This document shows positions 18,030 through 25,552 of a stretch of DNA of 47,602 bases, in pieces. Where the stretch lies: contig JAITRL010000277.1 of the NCBI GenBank assembly GCA_031288415.1, forward strand, positions 1 to 47,602, given 5' to 3'. Below the pieces are notes generated by a model. That model did not search any database, was not told where the DNA came from, and saw only the letters and a program-made list of their open reading frames with translations. Within the stretch, counting starts at the first letter, position 1. Every line of letters begins with the position of its first letter. The translations under genes were made by a program, and so were the position numbers. This DNA is from Deltaproteobacteria bacterium. GTDB taxonomy: Bacteria; Desulfobacterota; Desulfarculia; Adiutricales; Adiutricaceae.

Positions 18030-18536
18030 TTGACTCCCTCATTTCCGACGCGGAAAACCCTTCCCGCCCCGGCCTTCATCCTGGCCGCGGCCCTGGCCTT
18101 GACCCTGGCCCCCTCGCCGTTTCCCGGCGCCTCCGCCGCCCTGGCCCAAAAGGAACCTTCCGCCCCTCGGCAGGCCCAGGCCCCGGCGCAAGGCCAGGAA
18201 ACCCCGCAGGGGAGCCTTGACGCCCAGTTCAGAGCGGAGCCCCCGCTGACCGCGGCGGAGATCCCCATCGCCATCGAGGCCCTGCGCCTGGACTCCCGGC
18301 AGGCCTCCGACTCGGAGATAGACCGCCTGGCGGCCGCTAACAAGGTGACCAAGCGGAGGCTGGACTTCATCGTCACCAAGGTGTCGGCCGCGGTCGTTCT
18401 GATAGCGAGGCCTCAGGAAGCCGACAGAGTCGCCCTGGCCGCCGGCTCCAGGCTCGCCCTGCCCTCGGAGGCGGAGCTCGAGCTGGTCCGCGCGCGTTAC
18501 GACGAGCTCAAGGAGTACTTCCCTGACCTGAAGTGA
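18030..18536 (+). CDS. Array member B: exported PPLT-domain protein
   Basis: 168 residues from TTG 18030; there is no in-frame ATG before the signal peptide. Signal peptide about 1-39 (FILAAALALTLAPSPFPGAS, then AALAQ cleavage region), a Gln/Pro/Ala linker to about 62, then the family domain 63-168: AEPPLTAAEIPIAIEAL at 69-85, LDFIVTKVSAAVVLI at 111-125, and LALPSEAELELVRARYDEL at 142-160, where the usual FGTP has become GSRL. It has no cysteine. The ribosome site is poor, so expression may be low or the start unusual. Function unknown. Confidence 0.75.
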   Translation: MTPSFPTRKTLPAPAFILAAALALTLAPSPFPGASAALAQKEPSAPRQAQAPAQGQETPQGSLDAQFRAEPPLTAAEIPIAIEALRLDSRQASDSEIDRLAAANKVTKRRLDFIVTKVSAAVVLIARPQEADRVALAAGSRLALPSEAELELVRARYDELKEYFPDLK

Positions 18537-19371
18537 CGCCGCAGGCGCCGCGCCCGAGGCCCCCTTGCCGCAAGCCTTCAGCCTTCCCGCCGCTCCCATG
18601 AGGCGCGGCCCCCGCCTCCCGGCTTACCCGGGCGGCGCTGCGGGCGGGCGCTTCGCGGCCGCCCGCTCGCCGCTTCGGACGGCCTTTGTCATCTCAGCCG
18701 CGAAACCGTCTCCCGTTCTGGAGACGGCCTGCGGAGGGCCTGTCTTCCCCTGCAGGCGGCAAAGCTCCCGCCAGGCGTCCAAGGGCCGCGTTCCGCCTGA
18801 GCCGGCCGGAACTCCCTCGCGAGGCAGGATCCTGCCGTTTAGAGCCTTCCGGGCCGTCTCCCCCCTCAGAGGGCGGCGTTCAATTCGGCTTTGCCGACGG
18901 GAGGCGTCAAAGCAGGCTTTTCGGCGGATCGGAAAGCCTTCCCTGAAACCCGGCGCGAATATCCGCGAAAATCCGCGAGCAGCCGCGCATAGCGAAGAGG
19001 CGGCAGGGGCCTTCCGGATCCCTTGTCCCGGCCCGGGCTTCCGCCGTCTTCATGCCTTCCGCGCCCTCGCGTTCCTCCCGGTTGGAAAACCTCATTCATC
19101 TCCCGCAGGCCGCAAGGCGCCTCTCCGGCAGTCGCCCGCGCAAAAGCCGCCTGTGGCCTGCGGGCCCGCAGAGCCTGTCGGCAGCCCGGTTTTTCTGTTA
19201 AACTGGCCCGCATGTCCCGGACAAGCCGTAAGCCGTTGCGGGCCTCCAGGCGTGGAACAGGGCCCTTTCGGCCTTAAGTTCCCGCAAAACCCCGGCCCCG
19301 TGCCGTCTCCCGAACCGCCGCGCGGCCTGAAAAAGCCCCCTTGCCCCCCGCCTCCTGCGGATTGTCTGTAA
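18537..19371. other. Spacer between array members B and C
   Basis: 835 GC-rich bases without a supported gene. CTGTTAAACT at 19195-19204 resembles the -10 region of the promoters before members F and G (CTGTTAG), but its -35 is not recognisable. Confidence 0.45.
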
Positions 19372-19950
19372 ATGGCGCTTCCCACCCTCAAGCCCCCTTC
19401 TTCATCGCGCTCCGCCTTCCCCCGTTTGGCTGCGGCTTGCCTCATGGCCGCCGGCCTGGCCTTCTGCTTTTTCCAATCCTGGCAGGCCCGGGCCCAGGAC
19501 CCCCAGAGTCCCCAAGAGCCTCCAAACCGGCAGGGCTCCCAGGCGCCGCGGAGCCCTCAAACTCCAGGAAGTCCGGGAGCCCCCTCCCGGCAGCCTCAGG
19601 GCCCGCCCCCCGAAGGCCGCCCTGCCCTGCCGCCTGAGATCTTCAAGGATCAAAAGCCGGTGGGGGAAGCCGATCTGCCTCTCGCCCTGGACCTCATCAA
19701 GGCCGGCCGCGACGGCCCTCCTGCCCCGGCCGCCATGGAGGCCATCGGCCGCAGGCACGGGGTGGACCCCTACCGGGCGGCCTACGTGGTGACCAAGTTC
19801 GGGGCGGGACTTCTCATGGTTTGGCGCGGGCTCTCCCCCGGCGAAGCCGCGGAGGCTTTCGGCACGCCGCTGGCGGTACCCACGCCCGAGGAACTCGAGG
19901 CGATAAGGGCTCTCGCCCCCGGGATAAAGTCCTCATTGGGCGTCAGATAG
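19372..19950 (+). CDS. Array member C: exported PPLT-like-domain protein
   Basis: 192 residues from ATG 19372; no clear ribosome site. Signal peptide about 1-41 (LAAACLMAAGLAFCFF, cleavage near ARAQ), a long Pro/Gln/Ser-rich linker 42-86, then the family domain 87-192. The first block is changed to KPVGEADLPLALDLIK (95-110); the other two are typical: RAAYVVTKFGAGLLMV (135-150) and EAFGTPLAVPTPEELEAIRA (161-180). Cysteines occur only in the signal peptide. Function unknown. Confidence 0.8.
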   Translation: MALPTLKPPSSSRSAFPRLAAACLMAAGLAFCFFQSWQARAQDPQSPQEPPNRQGSQAPRSPQTPGSPGAPSRQPQGPPPEGRPALPPEIFKDQKPVGEADLPLALDLIKAGRDGPPAPAAMEAIGRRHGVDPYRAAYVVTKFGAGLLMVWRGLSPGEAAEAFGTPLAVPTPEELEAIRALAPGIKSSLGVR

Positions 19951-20296
19951 GGCCCCCCCTTCTCTCCGGGCCCTGCGCCTCTCCCGCCAGGGCGCGGCCC
20001 CCCTGCTTTTCCTGCAGGCCCGGCCCGGGCCCGGCGGCTGAGGCTTTCAGCCCGGCGCTCCCGGAACTGCCGGTACGCGCCGCTCCCGCAACGCTCTCCC
20101 TCCCTATTCCGGTCGGCTGCGGTTAATGCCCGCTTCCTGCACGGTCCTGTTCCGTTTCAGGTTCCGTACGCCCGGTTCGCTTCCGTTTTCGTCCGTTTCG
20201 GACCCCTTGGGCCGATATTCCTGCCGCTCCCAACCCGCGCCTTTAGGCGCTTAACTGCCTGCGGCCCGCCCGGTGGCCGCCATTTCCGAGGACACC
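19951..20296. other. Spacer between array members C and D
   Basis: GC-rich, no gene. A six-base GGGCCC inverted repeat directly follows gene C but lacks a T-tract. Confidence 0.4.
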
Positions 20297-20734
20297 ATGA
20301 TCCAACGCAAACTTCAATTCGCCCTTGCCGCCGCCCTTTTCGCCGCGGCCGCCGCCTTCTGTCTCGCCCCTTCCGCCGCGACGGCCCAGGAGGCCCCCTC
20401 CGCCCAAGCCATGGCCGAGCAGTTCCTGGCCAACCAGCCCCCTCTCACCGCCGAGGAGGTGCAGCAGTACGTCGACTTCATGAAGAGCGCCGCCTCCGGC
20501 ACCCCCGGCACCCCTCCGGGCGGGGGCGACAACATCCGCGGGACCTACATCGCGACCAAGATAGGCGCCGCGGTCTTGCTGCTCACTAATCCCGCGGCCA
20601 CCAAAGAGCTCATCGAGAGCACCTACGGGACTCCGCTCGCCAACCCCACCGATGAGGAGCTTGAACTCGTGAAGGCCCGCCTCAGCGATCTCGTCCCCTC
20701 CACCGCTCCTGCCGCGCCGCCGGCGGCGGAGTAG
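20297..20734 (+). CDS. Array member D: exported PPLT-domain protein
   Basis: 145 residues from ATG 20297, chosen because GAGG lies five bases upstream and the signal peptide then begins directly (MIQRKLQFALAAALF); the frame is open eight codons further. Cleavage is likely near ATAQ (28-31). The linker is very short, so this is close to the minimal form: NQPPLTAEEVQQYVDFM (46-62), a Gly/Pro-rich loop in place of the second helix, GTYIATKIGAAVLLL (82-96), and YGTPLANPTDEELELVKARL (110-129). A perfect hairpin follows the stop. Mature part without cysteine. Function unknown. Confidence 0.83.
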   Translation: MIQRKLQFALAAALFAAAAAFCLAPSAATAQEAPSAQAMAEQFLANQPPLTAEEVQQYVDFMKSAASGTPGTPPGGGDNIRGTYIATKIGAAVLLLTNPAATKELIESTYGTPLANPTDEELELVKARLSDLVPSTAPAAPPAAE

Positions 20735-20742
20735 CTCCCTGG

Positions 20743-20770
20743 AGGACCGGCCGCGGCCGGTCCTTGGCTT
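20743..20770 (+). terminator. Probable terminator after member D
   Basis: A perfect ten-base palindromic stem AGGACCGGCC/GGCCGGTCCT (20743-20764) is followed by a short, interrupted T-rich stretch TTGGCTT. It lies eight bases after the stop of gene D. Confidence 0.6.
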
Positions 20771-21082
20771 CCCCTGACGGGAGGGGGGCTCTCGCCCTCC
20801 TCCCGCTTTTTCATGCCCGCTCCCGCCGCCCCGGAAACCCTGCCGAATATCGCGCCCCGACAGCCGGCCGAGGGTCCCCGGAAGCTTGCCCGGCCCCTCG
20901 CCCCGCAGGGGTTTCCCGGCCTCCCCGCCAAAGCTCGCGCCATGCCCGACAGCCCGCCCGCTTCCTTTCCGGACCTGCCGCCGCCTCCCGGCGCTTCAGC
21001 CCTTCCGGGGGGCTACGCCGCGCGGGGCCAGGGCCGGGGCGCCTCCGCGCTCCCCTGCCGCCCGGCCCGCTTTCCCAAAGCC
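20771..21082. other. Region upstream of member E
   Basis: The frame of gene E is open through here back to ATG 20813, but the translation is Pro/Ala/Arg-rich like other spacers and would place the signal peptide far inside the protein. I treat it as non-coding. Confidence 0.45.
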
Positions 21083-21625
21083 GTGCCCGCGGGCTTTCAC
21101 GATGCCTGCCCGGCCGGATTTCGCGCCGCGGCCCGCGCCGGATTTCTCGATATCGGCCTTGCCGCGTCCCTTGCCTTTGCCCTCTCCCTGCCGCTTGCCC
21201 TTGGCCCAGACCCCTGTCCCGCTTCCGGGCCGTTCCCGCCGGCCCCCGTTTTCCAGGCGGCCCGGCCGATGCCGGAAGCCCGCGCGGCCGCGGCGGTTCC
21301 CGCCCAAGGCGCCGACAATCCCCTCATCCGGGGTTTCGCCGCAGAGCCTCCCATGACCGCGGACGAGATCCCCCTCGCCCTCGATCTGGTGACGGTCTCC
21401 CGGAGCCCAGACGCCACCGAAGAGGATTTCCGGGTCATCCGGGAATCCTTCGGGCTGTCCGAACAAAGGGCGGCCTTCATCATGACACGGACTGCCGCGG
21501 CTATCCTCATCCTGGATGACCCCGCCAACCGCGAGCGGGTGGCGGCGGCCTTCGGGACCCCCCATGCCGTGCCCACCGCCGGTGAAATCGAGATGGTCTC
21601 TTCCTACCTCCGCGGCGGGGAATGA
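21083..21625 (+). CDS. Array member E: exported PPLT-domain protein
   Basis: 180 residues if GTG 21083 is the start; ATG 20813 would give 270 but would bury the signal peptide. Signal peptide about 15-45 (IGLAASLAFALSLPLALG), linker to about 78, then the domain 79-180: AEPPMTADEIPLALDLV (87-103), RAAFIMTRTAAAILIL (129-144), and FGTPHAVPTAGEIEMVSSYL (157-176). The Lys of the VTK block is Arg and the block-3 Glu pair is reduced. The protein ends shortly after block 3, lacking the last helix turn of the others. The start is the least certain of the array. Function unknown. Confidence 0.72.
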   Translation: MPAGFHDACPAGFRAAARAGFLDIGLAASLAFALSLPLALGPDPCPASGPFPPAPVFQAARPMPEARAAAAVPAQGADNPLIRGFAAEPPMTADEIPLALDLVTVSRSPDATEEDFRVIRESFGLSEQRAAFIMTRTAAAILILDDPANRERVAAAFGTPHAVPTAGEIEMVSSYLRGGE

Positions 21626-22052
21626 GCCGGGAAACCCTCTCCGATCGCCTGAGCTTGCATCGCGACATCCAGGGGCTACCCGCTCTTCCCCGCAGGGCCG
21701 CTTTTCCCCTCGGAAGGCCCGCCTGGAAACCTCCCGGAAGCCGCCCCCCTCAGGCCCTGCCCTTTTCGAGCCTTCCGGACCTGCTCGCCGGGGGGCCGGG
21801 GAGCCCTGCCCGAACCGGCGGACCGGCACGGGCCTTTGAACCGTATCCGGTTCCTGTTAGTATTTTAGTGTCCAGGGCCACGGGCCTCTCGCCGCCCCCG
21901 AACCGTCGCCTCAACCCTCGGCCCCTCCTTCTTCCCCGCGCCTGGAACACCCTCTCCCGTCAACCCGCGCCTCAACGCCCCCCTGCCGGGCAAGTCCAGG
22001 CCCCGCGCCTGACATGTCCAGGCTCCCGCCGCCAGGCGGGTCAGGAGCCCTC
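21626..22052. other. Spacer between members E and F, with promoter
   Basis: GC-rich, no gene. It contains the promoter at 21836-21863. Confidence 0.45.
21836..21863 (+). promoter_or_regulatory. Promoter of array member F
   Basis: TTGAAC (21836-21841) and TAGTAT (21858-21863) are spaced by 16 bases. The ten bases TTCCTGTTAG around the -10 are identical to those in the promoter of member G, which suggests shared descent or shared regulation. Confidence 0.65.
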
Positions 22053-22709
22053 ATGAATAAAACCTACCCGCGCAGAATGCCTGTTTTCGCCGCGGCGGCC
22101 CTGGGAACCGCCATGCTCCTCGCGGCTGCTCCCCTCTTCGCCCAGCAGGCCGAGCAAGCCTCGGAGGCGCCACAGGACCAGCAGGCCGCCCAGGATCAGA
22201 AGCCCGCAGGGGCCGCCCAGGATCAGGAGCCCGCAGGGGCCGCCCAGGATCAGGAGCCCGCAGGGGCCGCCCAGGATCAGGAGCCCGCAGGGGCCGCCCA
22301 GGATCAGAAGCCCGGCGAAGAGCCCCAGGCCCGACAAGCCGAAGATGGCCGGACCCTCGAGGAAATACTCTCTGGCCAGCCCCCGCTCACCGCCGAAGAC
22401 GTTCCGGCGGCCATAGCCCTTATCACGGCCGTCTCGGGCCCCGACGGACCCCAGGCTGTGGCCGTCGCGGCCGCCAAACATGGCCTGACCAGGGACCGCG
22501 CCACCTACTTAGTGGCCAAATTCCTGGCCGGGCTGAAGATCCTCTCCAGCCCCCCCGTCAGCCCTGATTCCGTGGAACTGCCGTTCTGGTCCTCCGCTGC
22601 CGTCCCCTCCTTTGACGAGCTTGAGGTGATCAAAGCCAACGCGGATGAGCTCCTCCTCATCCTCAGCCATGCCAAGGCCCAGGCAGGCGGGCCCTCAGAG
22701 GCGCCTTAG
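22053..22709 (+). CDS. Array member F: exported PPLT-domain protein with AQDQEPAGA repeats
   Basis: 218 residues from ATG 22053, chosen because AGGAG lies six bases upstream and the signal peptide follows at once (MPVFAAAALGTAMLLAAAP, cleavage near LFAQ 28-31). Residues 44-86 are four and a half copies of a nine-residue repeat AQDQEPAGA, encoded by a 27-base tandem repeat. The family domain spans 101-210: SGQPPLTAEDVPAAIALI (107-124), HGLTRDRATYLVAKFLAGLK (143-162), and AVPSFDELEVIKANADELL (183-201), where the FGTP block is replaced by PFWSSA. It has no cysteine. The repeat linker probably varies in length between strains. Function unknown. Confidence 0.83.
   Translation: MNKTYPRRMPVFAAAALGTAMLLAAAPLFAQQAEQASEAPQDQQAAQDQKPAGAAQDQEPAGAAQDQEPAGAAQDQEPAGAAQDQKPGEEPQARQAEDGRTLEEILSGQPPLTAEDVPAAIALITAVSGPDGPQAVAVAAAKHGLTRDRATYLVAKFLAGLKILSSPPVSPDSVELPFWSSAAVPSFDELEVIKANADELLLILSHAKAQAGGPSEAP
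22191..22316 (+). repeat. 27-base coding minisatellite in member F
   Basis: Units start at 22191, 22218, 22245 and 22272, with a partial one at 22299. The unit starts CAGGATCAGGAGCCCGCAGG; copies are nearly identical, the first and last having AAG for GAG. Its length is a multiple of three, so copy-number change keeps the frame. Confidence 0.92.
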
Positions 22710-22900
22710 GCCGCCGGCCCGGAACCCGAACCGGGCGCCCCGCGGCGCGCCTCTGAGCCTGTCCGCGGCGAGGGCGGCCAGCCGCCCGCGCCGCCCAGGC
22801 CTTCGGCGGCCGCTTGGCAGCCGTCTTGCTATATGCAGGCCGGGTTCCTTCCGGCAACGGCGGCTTCCAGAGGCCGGCCTTCCATAAAAAACGGCAATCC

Positions 22901-22928
22901 TTGATCCTCTCGCGATTCCTGTTAGACT
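22901..22928 (+). promoter_or_regulatory. Promoter of array member G
   Basis: TTGATC (22901-22906) and TAGACT (22923-22928) are spaced by 16 bases. It shares TTCCTGTTAG with the member F promoter. The leader to ATG 23083 is about 150 bases. Confidence 0.65.
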
Positions 22929-23082
22929 GCAGTGATCCGGAGGAGACTCCGGCCTCATGACGGGCGCTGGCCTGAAAGCCCGTCCCGGCCGCCTCCCTTC
23001 CCAGTCAACGCCTGAAACCGGCAGCCGCTTCCGACGGCCTTTCCGGCCAACCGCACCCGAACCGCAGGTCCGGAGCCCGACA

Positions 23083-23511
23083 ATGAAATCCCCTGTCACG
23101 GCCTTTACGGCCCTTTTCGCGTCGCTCGCCCTCGCGGCGGCCTCTTTGCTCGCGGCAAGCGCCCTGCAGGCCCAGAACCTCGAGGAAGTCCTCCGGGCGC
23201 AGCCTCCGCTGACCGAAGCGGATGTCTCGACGGCGGTGGCTCTCCTCCGGGCCGCCCAAGACCCTGCCGGCGCCGCGGCGGTCAGGGACGTCGCGGAAAG
23301 CCGCGGCCTCACCCCTGAACGCACGGCATACCTCGTGACCAAACTCTCCACAGGGGCGGAACTTCTCGTGCGGCCGAACATCTCGAGGGATGAGCTGTCG
23401 ACTCGCTTCGGGACCCCGCTCGCCATACCCACCGCCGAGGAACTCGAGATTTTGCGGGCCCACCGGGCGGAAATCTATGAGGTCGTAGGCCTGTCCGCCC
23501 CCCAGCCCTGA
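23083..23511 (+). CDS. Array member G: exported PPLT-domain protein
   Basis: 142 residues from ATG 23083 (GGAG upstream); the frame is open 42 codons further but without coding character. It begins MKSPVTAFTALFASLALAAA, cleavage near LQAQ (28-31), with almost no linker. Domain: LRAQPPLTEADVSTAVALL (37-55), RGLTPERTAYLVTKLSTG (74-91), RFGTPLAIPTAEELEILRAH (108-127). It is closest to member H: same start MKSPV, same length, and similar residues between VTK and FGTP (VRPNISRDEL against VQPNVSPGEV). The pair looks like the most recent duplication. No cysteine. Function unknown. Confidence 0.85.
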   Translation: MKSPVTAFTALFASLALAAASLLAASALQAQNLEEVLRAQPPLTEADVSTAVALLRAAQDPAGAAAVRDVAESRGLTPERTAYLVTKLSTGAELLVRPNISRDELSTRFGTPLAIPTAEELEILRAHRAEIYEVVGLSAPQP

Positions 23512-23661
23512 CCGGGCGGTCGGGTGAACCTCCCATCGCTTGCTTTAACCCTCGGCTTGCCGTGCAGCTCCTGCGCCTTTCAAGAGCAACTTCGCTGAGC
23601 TGACCCGGCCGAGCCCGGCTTTGCGACCCAGCCTCCCCCGCCTCGCGGGACTGGAGCCAAC

Positions 23662-24093
23662 ATGAAATCCCCTGTTTCAGCCGTTCCGGCGCTGCTCGCG
23701 GCCCTCGCCCTCGCGGTCGTTTCCGCCCTCTCGGCTCCCCTCCTGGAAGCCCAAACCCTCACGGAAGTCCTTACCGGGCAGCCCGCCCTGACAGAGGCGG
23801 AAATCCCTGCGGCGCTGGAACTCCTCAAGGCCGGCCAGAGCCAAGACTCCGCGAACCAGGCCATGAGCACCGTCATCGAGCAGCACGGCATCACCCAGGA
23901 ACGCGCCATGTACCTCGTGACCAAGTTATTGACTTTCTTGGATCTTTCGGTCCAGCCTAACGTGTCCCCGGGCGAAGTGGCGGCCCGTTTCGGGAGCCCC
24001 CTCGCCCTCCCCACCCCTGAGGAGGTGGAGACATTGAAGCCACACGCCAGGGAAATCTTCGCCGCCATGGACATACCTGTCCCCGAGCAGTAA
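23662..24093 (+). CDS. Array member H: exported PPLT-domain protein
   Basis: 143 residues from ATG 23662 with GGAG five bases upstream, 150 bases after member G. Signal peptide 1-31 (MKSPVSAVPALLAALALAVV, cleavage near LEAQ). Domain: LTGQPALTEAEIPAALELL (37-55), HGITQERAMYLVTKLLTFL (75-93), RFGSPLALPTPEEVETLKPH (109-128), ending in an EIFAAM helix. It is the clearest minimal version of the family together with G. A strong intrinsic terminator follows eight bases after the stop. No cysteine. Function unknown. Confidence 0.86.
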   Translation: MKSPVSAVPALLAALALAVVSALSAPLLEAQTLTEVLTGQPALTEAEIPAALELLKAGQSQDSANQAMSTVIEQHGITQERAMYLVTKLLTFLDLSVQPNVSPGEVAARFGSPLALPTPEEVETLKPHAREIFAAMDIPVPEQ

Positions 24094-24100
24094 ATCCTCC

Positions 24101-24123
24101 GGCGGGCTCCCGCCCGCCTTTTT
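24101..24123 (+). terminator. Rho-independent terminator after member H
   Basis: GGCGGGC (24101-24107) and GCCCGCC (24112-24118) form a stem around TCCC, followed by TTTTT. It is a textbook intrinsic terminator for the G-H transcript. Confidence 0.88.
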
Positions 24124-24611
24124 CCGGGACGGCCGCCGGCCGAAGGGCGCCGTCCGCAGGAGCCGCAGCCCCCTGAAGCGGGCCTGGCGCCTTCCGCAGG
24201 CCAGGCTCCCGACGCAATCGCCTGTTTCAGCCTTCCGCCCCCTGCGCGGCTCTCGCCCCTGCGTCCTCTGTAAAGATCGCGCGGCGCGCCGCGGGTTCAA
24301 GTGCAATGGGGGGCGAGGCTTTCTTTCAGCTTTCCGCCCCCGGCCGGGGGCGCCGGGCAAGTACCGGCCCCTCAACCTCTTCTTCCCTGAACTGACCGGG
24401 GCGGCGCGGCATCGCCTCTAAGAAAACCTCGAAGCGAGGGGCCCGCAGCCCCTCGGCCCTGAGGTCCCTTCCGCCGGCAGCCCTTCCGGGAACGCCTCGC
24501 TTCCCCGAGACCCTGCCCGCTCCCTGAGCCCATTTGCCCTGCGCCCTGGAGCGCGCCCCCGCGGCCGCCGCAGGGCGCCTCGCCCCGCCACCCGGCGGGC
24601 CAGGTGTCATC
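24124..24611. other. Spacer between members H and I
   Basis: GC-rich, no gene. CTCTGTAAAGAT at 24267-24278 weakly resembles the -10 region of the F and G promoters, with no clear -35. Confidence 0.4.
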
Positions 24612-25040
24612 ATGAGAAAGCCTTCCTCAGCCTGCCTGACCCTTTTCGCGGCCGTCGCCTTCGCTTGCGCGTGGTTTTGCGCCCAGCCGTTCGTTTTCGC
24701 CCAGACCGAAGAACCTGTCTTCAACGACCTCCCCGAAGCCGTGAAAAACTCTCCCCCCCTGACCGCCGCCGACATGCCGGCGGCCCTGGAACTCCTGGCG
24801 CTCGCCGTCGACGACGCCCCGCGCCGGGAGATCGCCGACGCGGCCCAAAGGCACGGCATCTCCAATGACCATGCCATGGTCCTCATAATGAAGCTCATCA
24901 CGGGCGAGGAGCTGATCCGGGAACCCCCCGCCCCCGGGGACCCGCCCCAGGATCCCTCCGACAACCCCATCACCCTGACCGCTGAAGAGCTCGAGGTGGT
25001 GAGAGCCAACCTGAGCGCCATACAGCAGGCCTTGCAGTAG
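24612..25040 (+). CDS. Array member I: exported PPLT-domain protein
   Basis: 142 residues from ATG 24612 (AGGTG seven bases upstream); the frame is open 26 codons further. Signal peptide 1-31 (CLTLFAAVAFACAWFCAQPF, cleavage near VFAQ). Domain: NSPPLTAADMPAALELLAL (46-64), HGISNDHAMVLIMKLITGEE (81-100), and LTAEELEVVRANLSAIQQAL (122-141). The FGTP block is missing and a Pro/Asp-rich loop (105-119) takes its place. Cysteines lie only in the signal peptide. It is the last member; a strong terminator follows. Function unknown. Confidence 0.83.
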   Translation: MRKPSSACLTLFAAVAFACAWFCAQPFVFAQTEEPVFNDLPEAVKNSPPLTAADMPAALELLALAVDDAPRREIADAAQRHGISNDHAMVLIMKLITGEELIREPPAPGDPPQDPSDNPITLTAEELEVVRANLSAIQQALQ

Positions 25041-25052
25041 CAAGGCCTGGCC

Positions 25053-25096
25053 CCCGCAGGGCCTCTTCCGGCCCTGCGGGCGGGGCGGCGTCTTTT
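25053..25096 (+). terminator. Rho-independent terminator closing the array
   Basis: CCCGCAGGGCC (25053-25063) pairs with GGCCCTGCGGG (25070-25080) around TCTTCC. A GC-rich stretch and then TCTTTTT (25090-25096) follow. It lies 12 bases after the stop of member I. Confidence 0.75.
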
Positions 25097-25552
25097 TGCC
25101 TTGTGCCTCCCCTGGCCTGTCCGCGCCGGAGCCCGCCAAGAGCTCCGCACCCCCGGGAGGGCGCCTTGCCCCCGGGGCGGTCACAGGCGCCGGGCCGCCC
25201 GCGGGCGGTTTCCTTTCCGCGTCGGATCGGCACGGTCCGCCGCGACATCGGAAGGGCGCGTTCTCCCGCCCCGAAACAGCCCGGCCGGCCGCGCCCCGCG
25301 CGAAAACGCCGCAACGCCGCAACGCTGCAACGCCGCAACGCGACCGAACGTCAGCCGAAGCGGCCGAAACTCGGATGCCGCCGTAACTCGCGGGAAAGCG
25401 GCCGCCGGCAGGCTTGCGGCCGGTCGAGCCTGAACGGGAAGAGCCAGGGACCCGTCTGCCCGCGCCGCCTTCACTGGCGGCCAAAGGACGGGCCGGGCCT
25501 CCGCATGGGGGCGGTCCCGGGCCGGGGCATCGGCTAGGGACCTCCGGTCACG
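25097..25552. other. Spacer with short tandem repeat
   Basis: No gene. It separates the plus-strand array from the convergent minus-strand oxygen-defence genes. CGCCGCAA is repeated four times at 25307-25338, with one base changed in the third copy. Confidence 0.5.
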
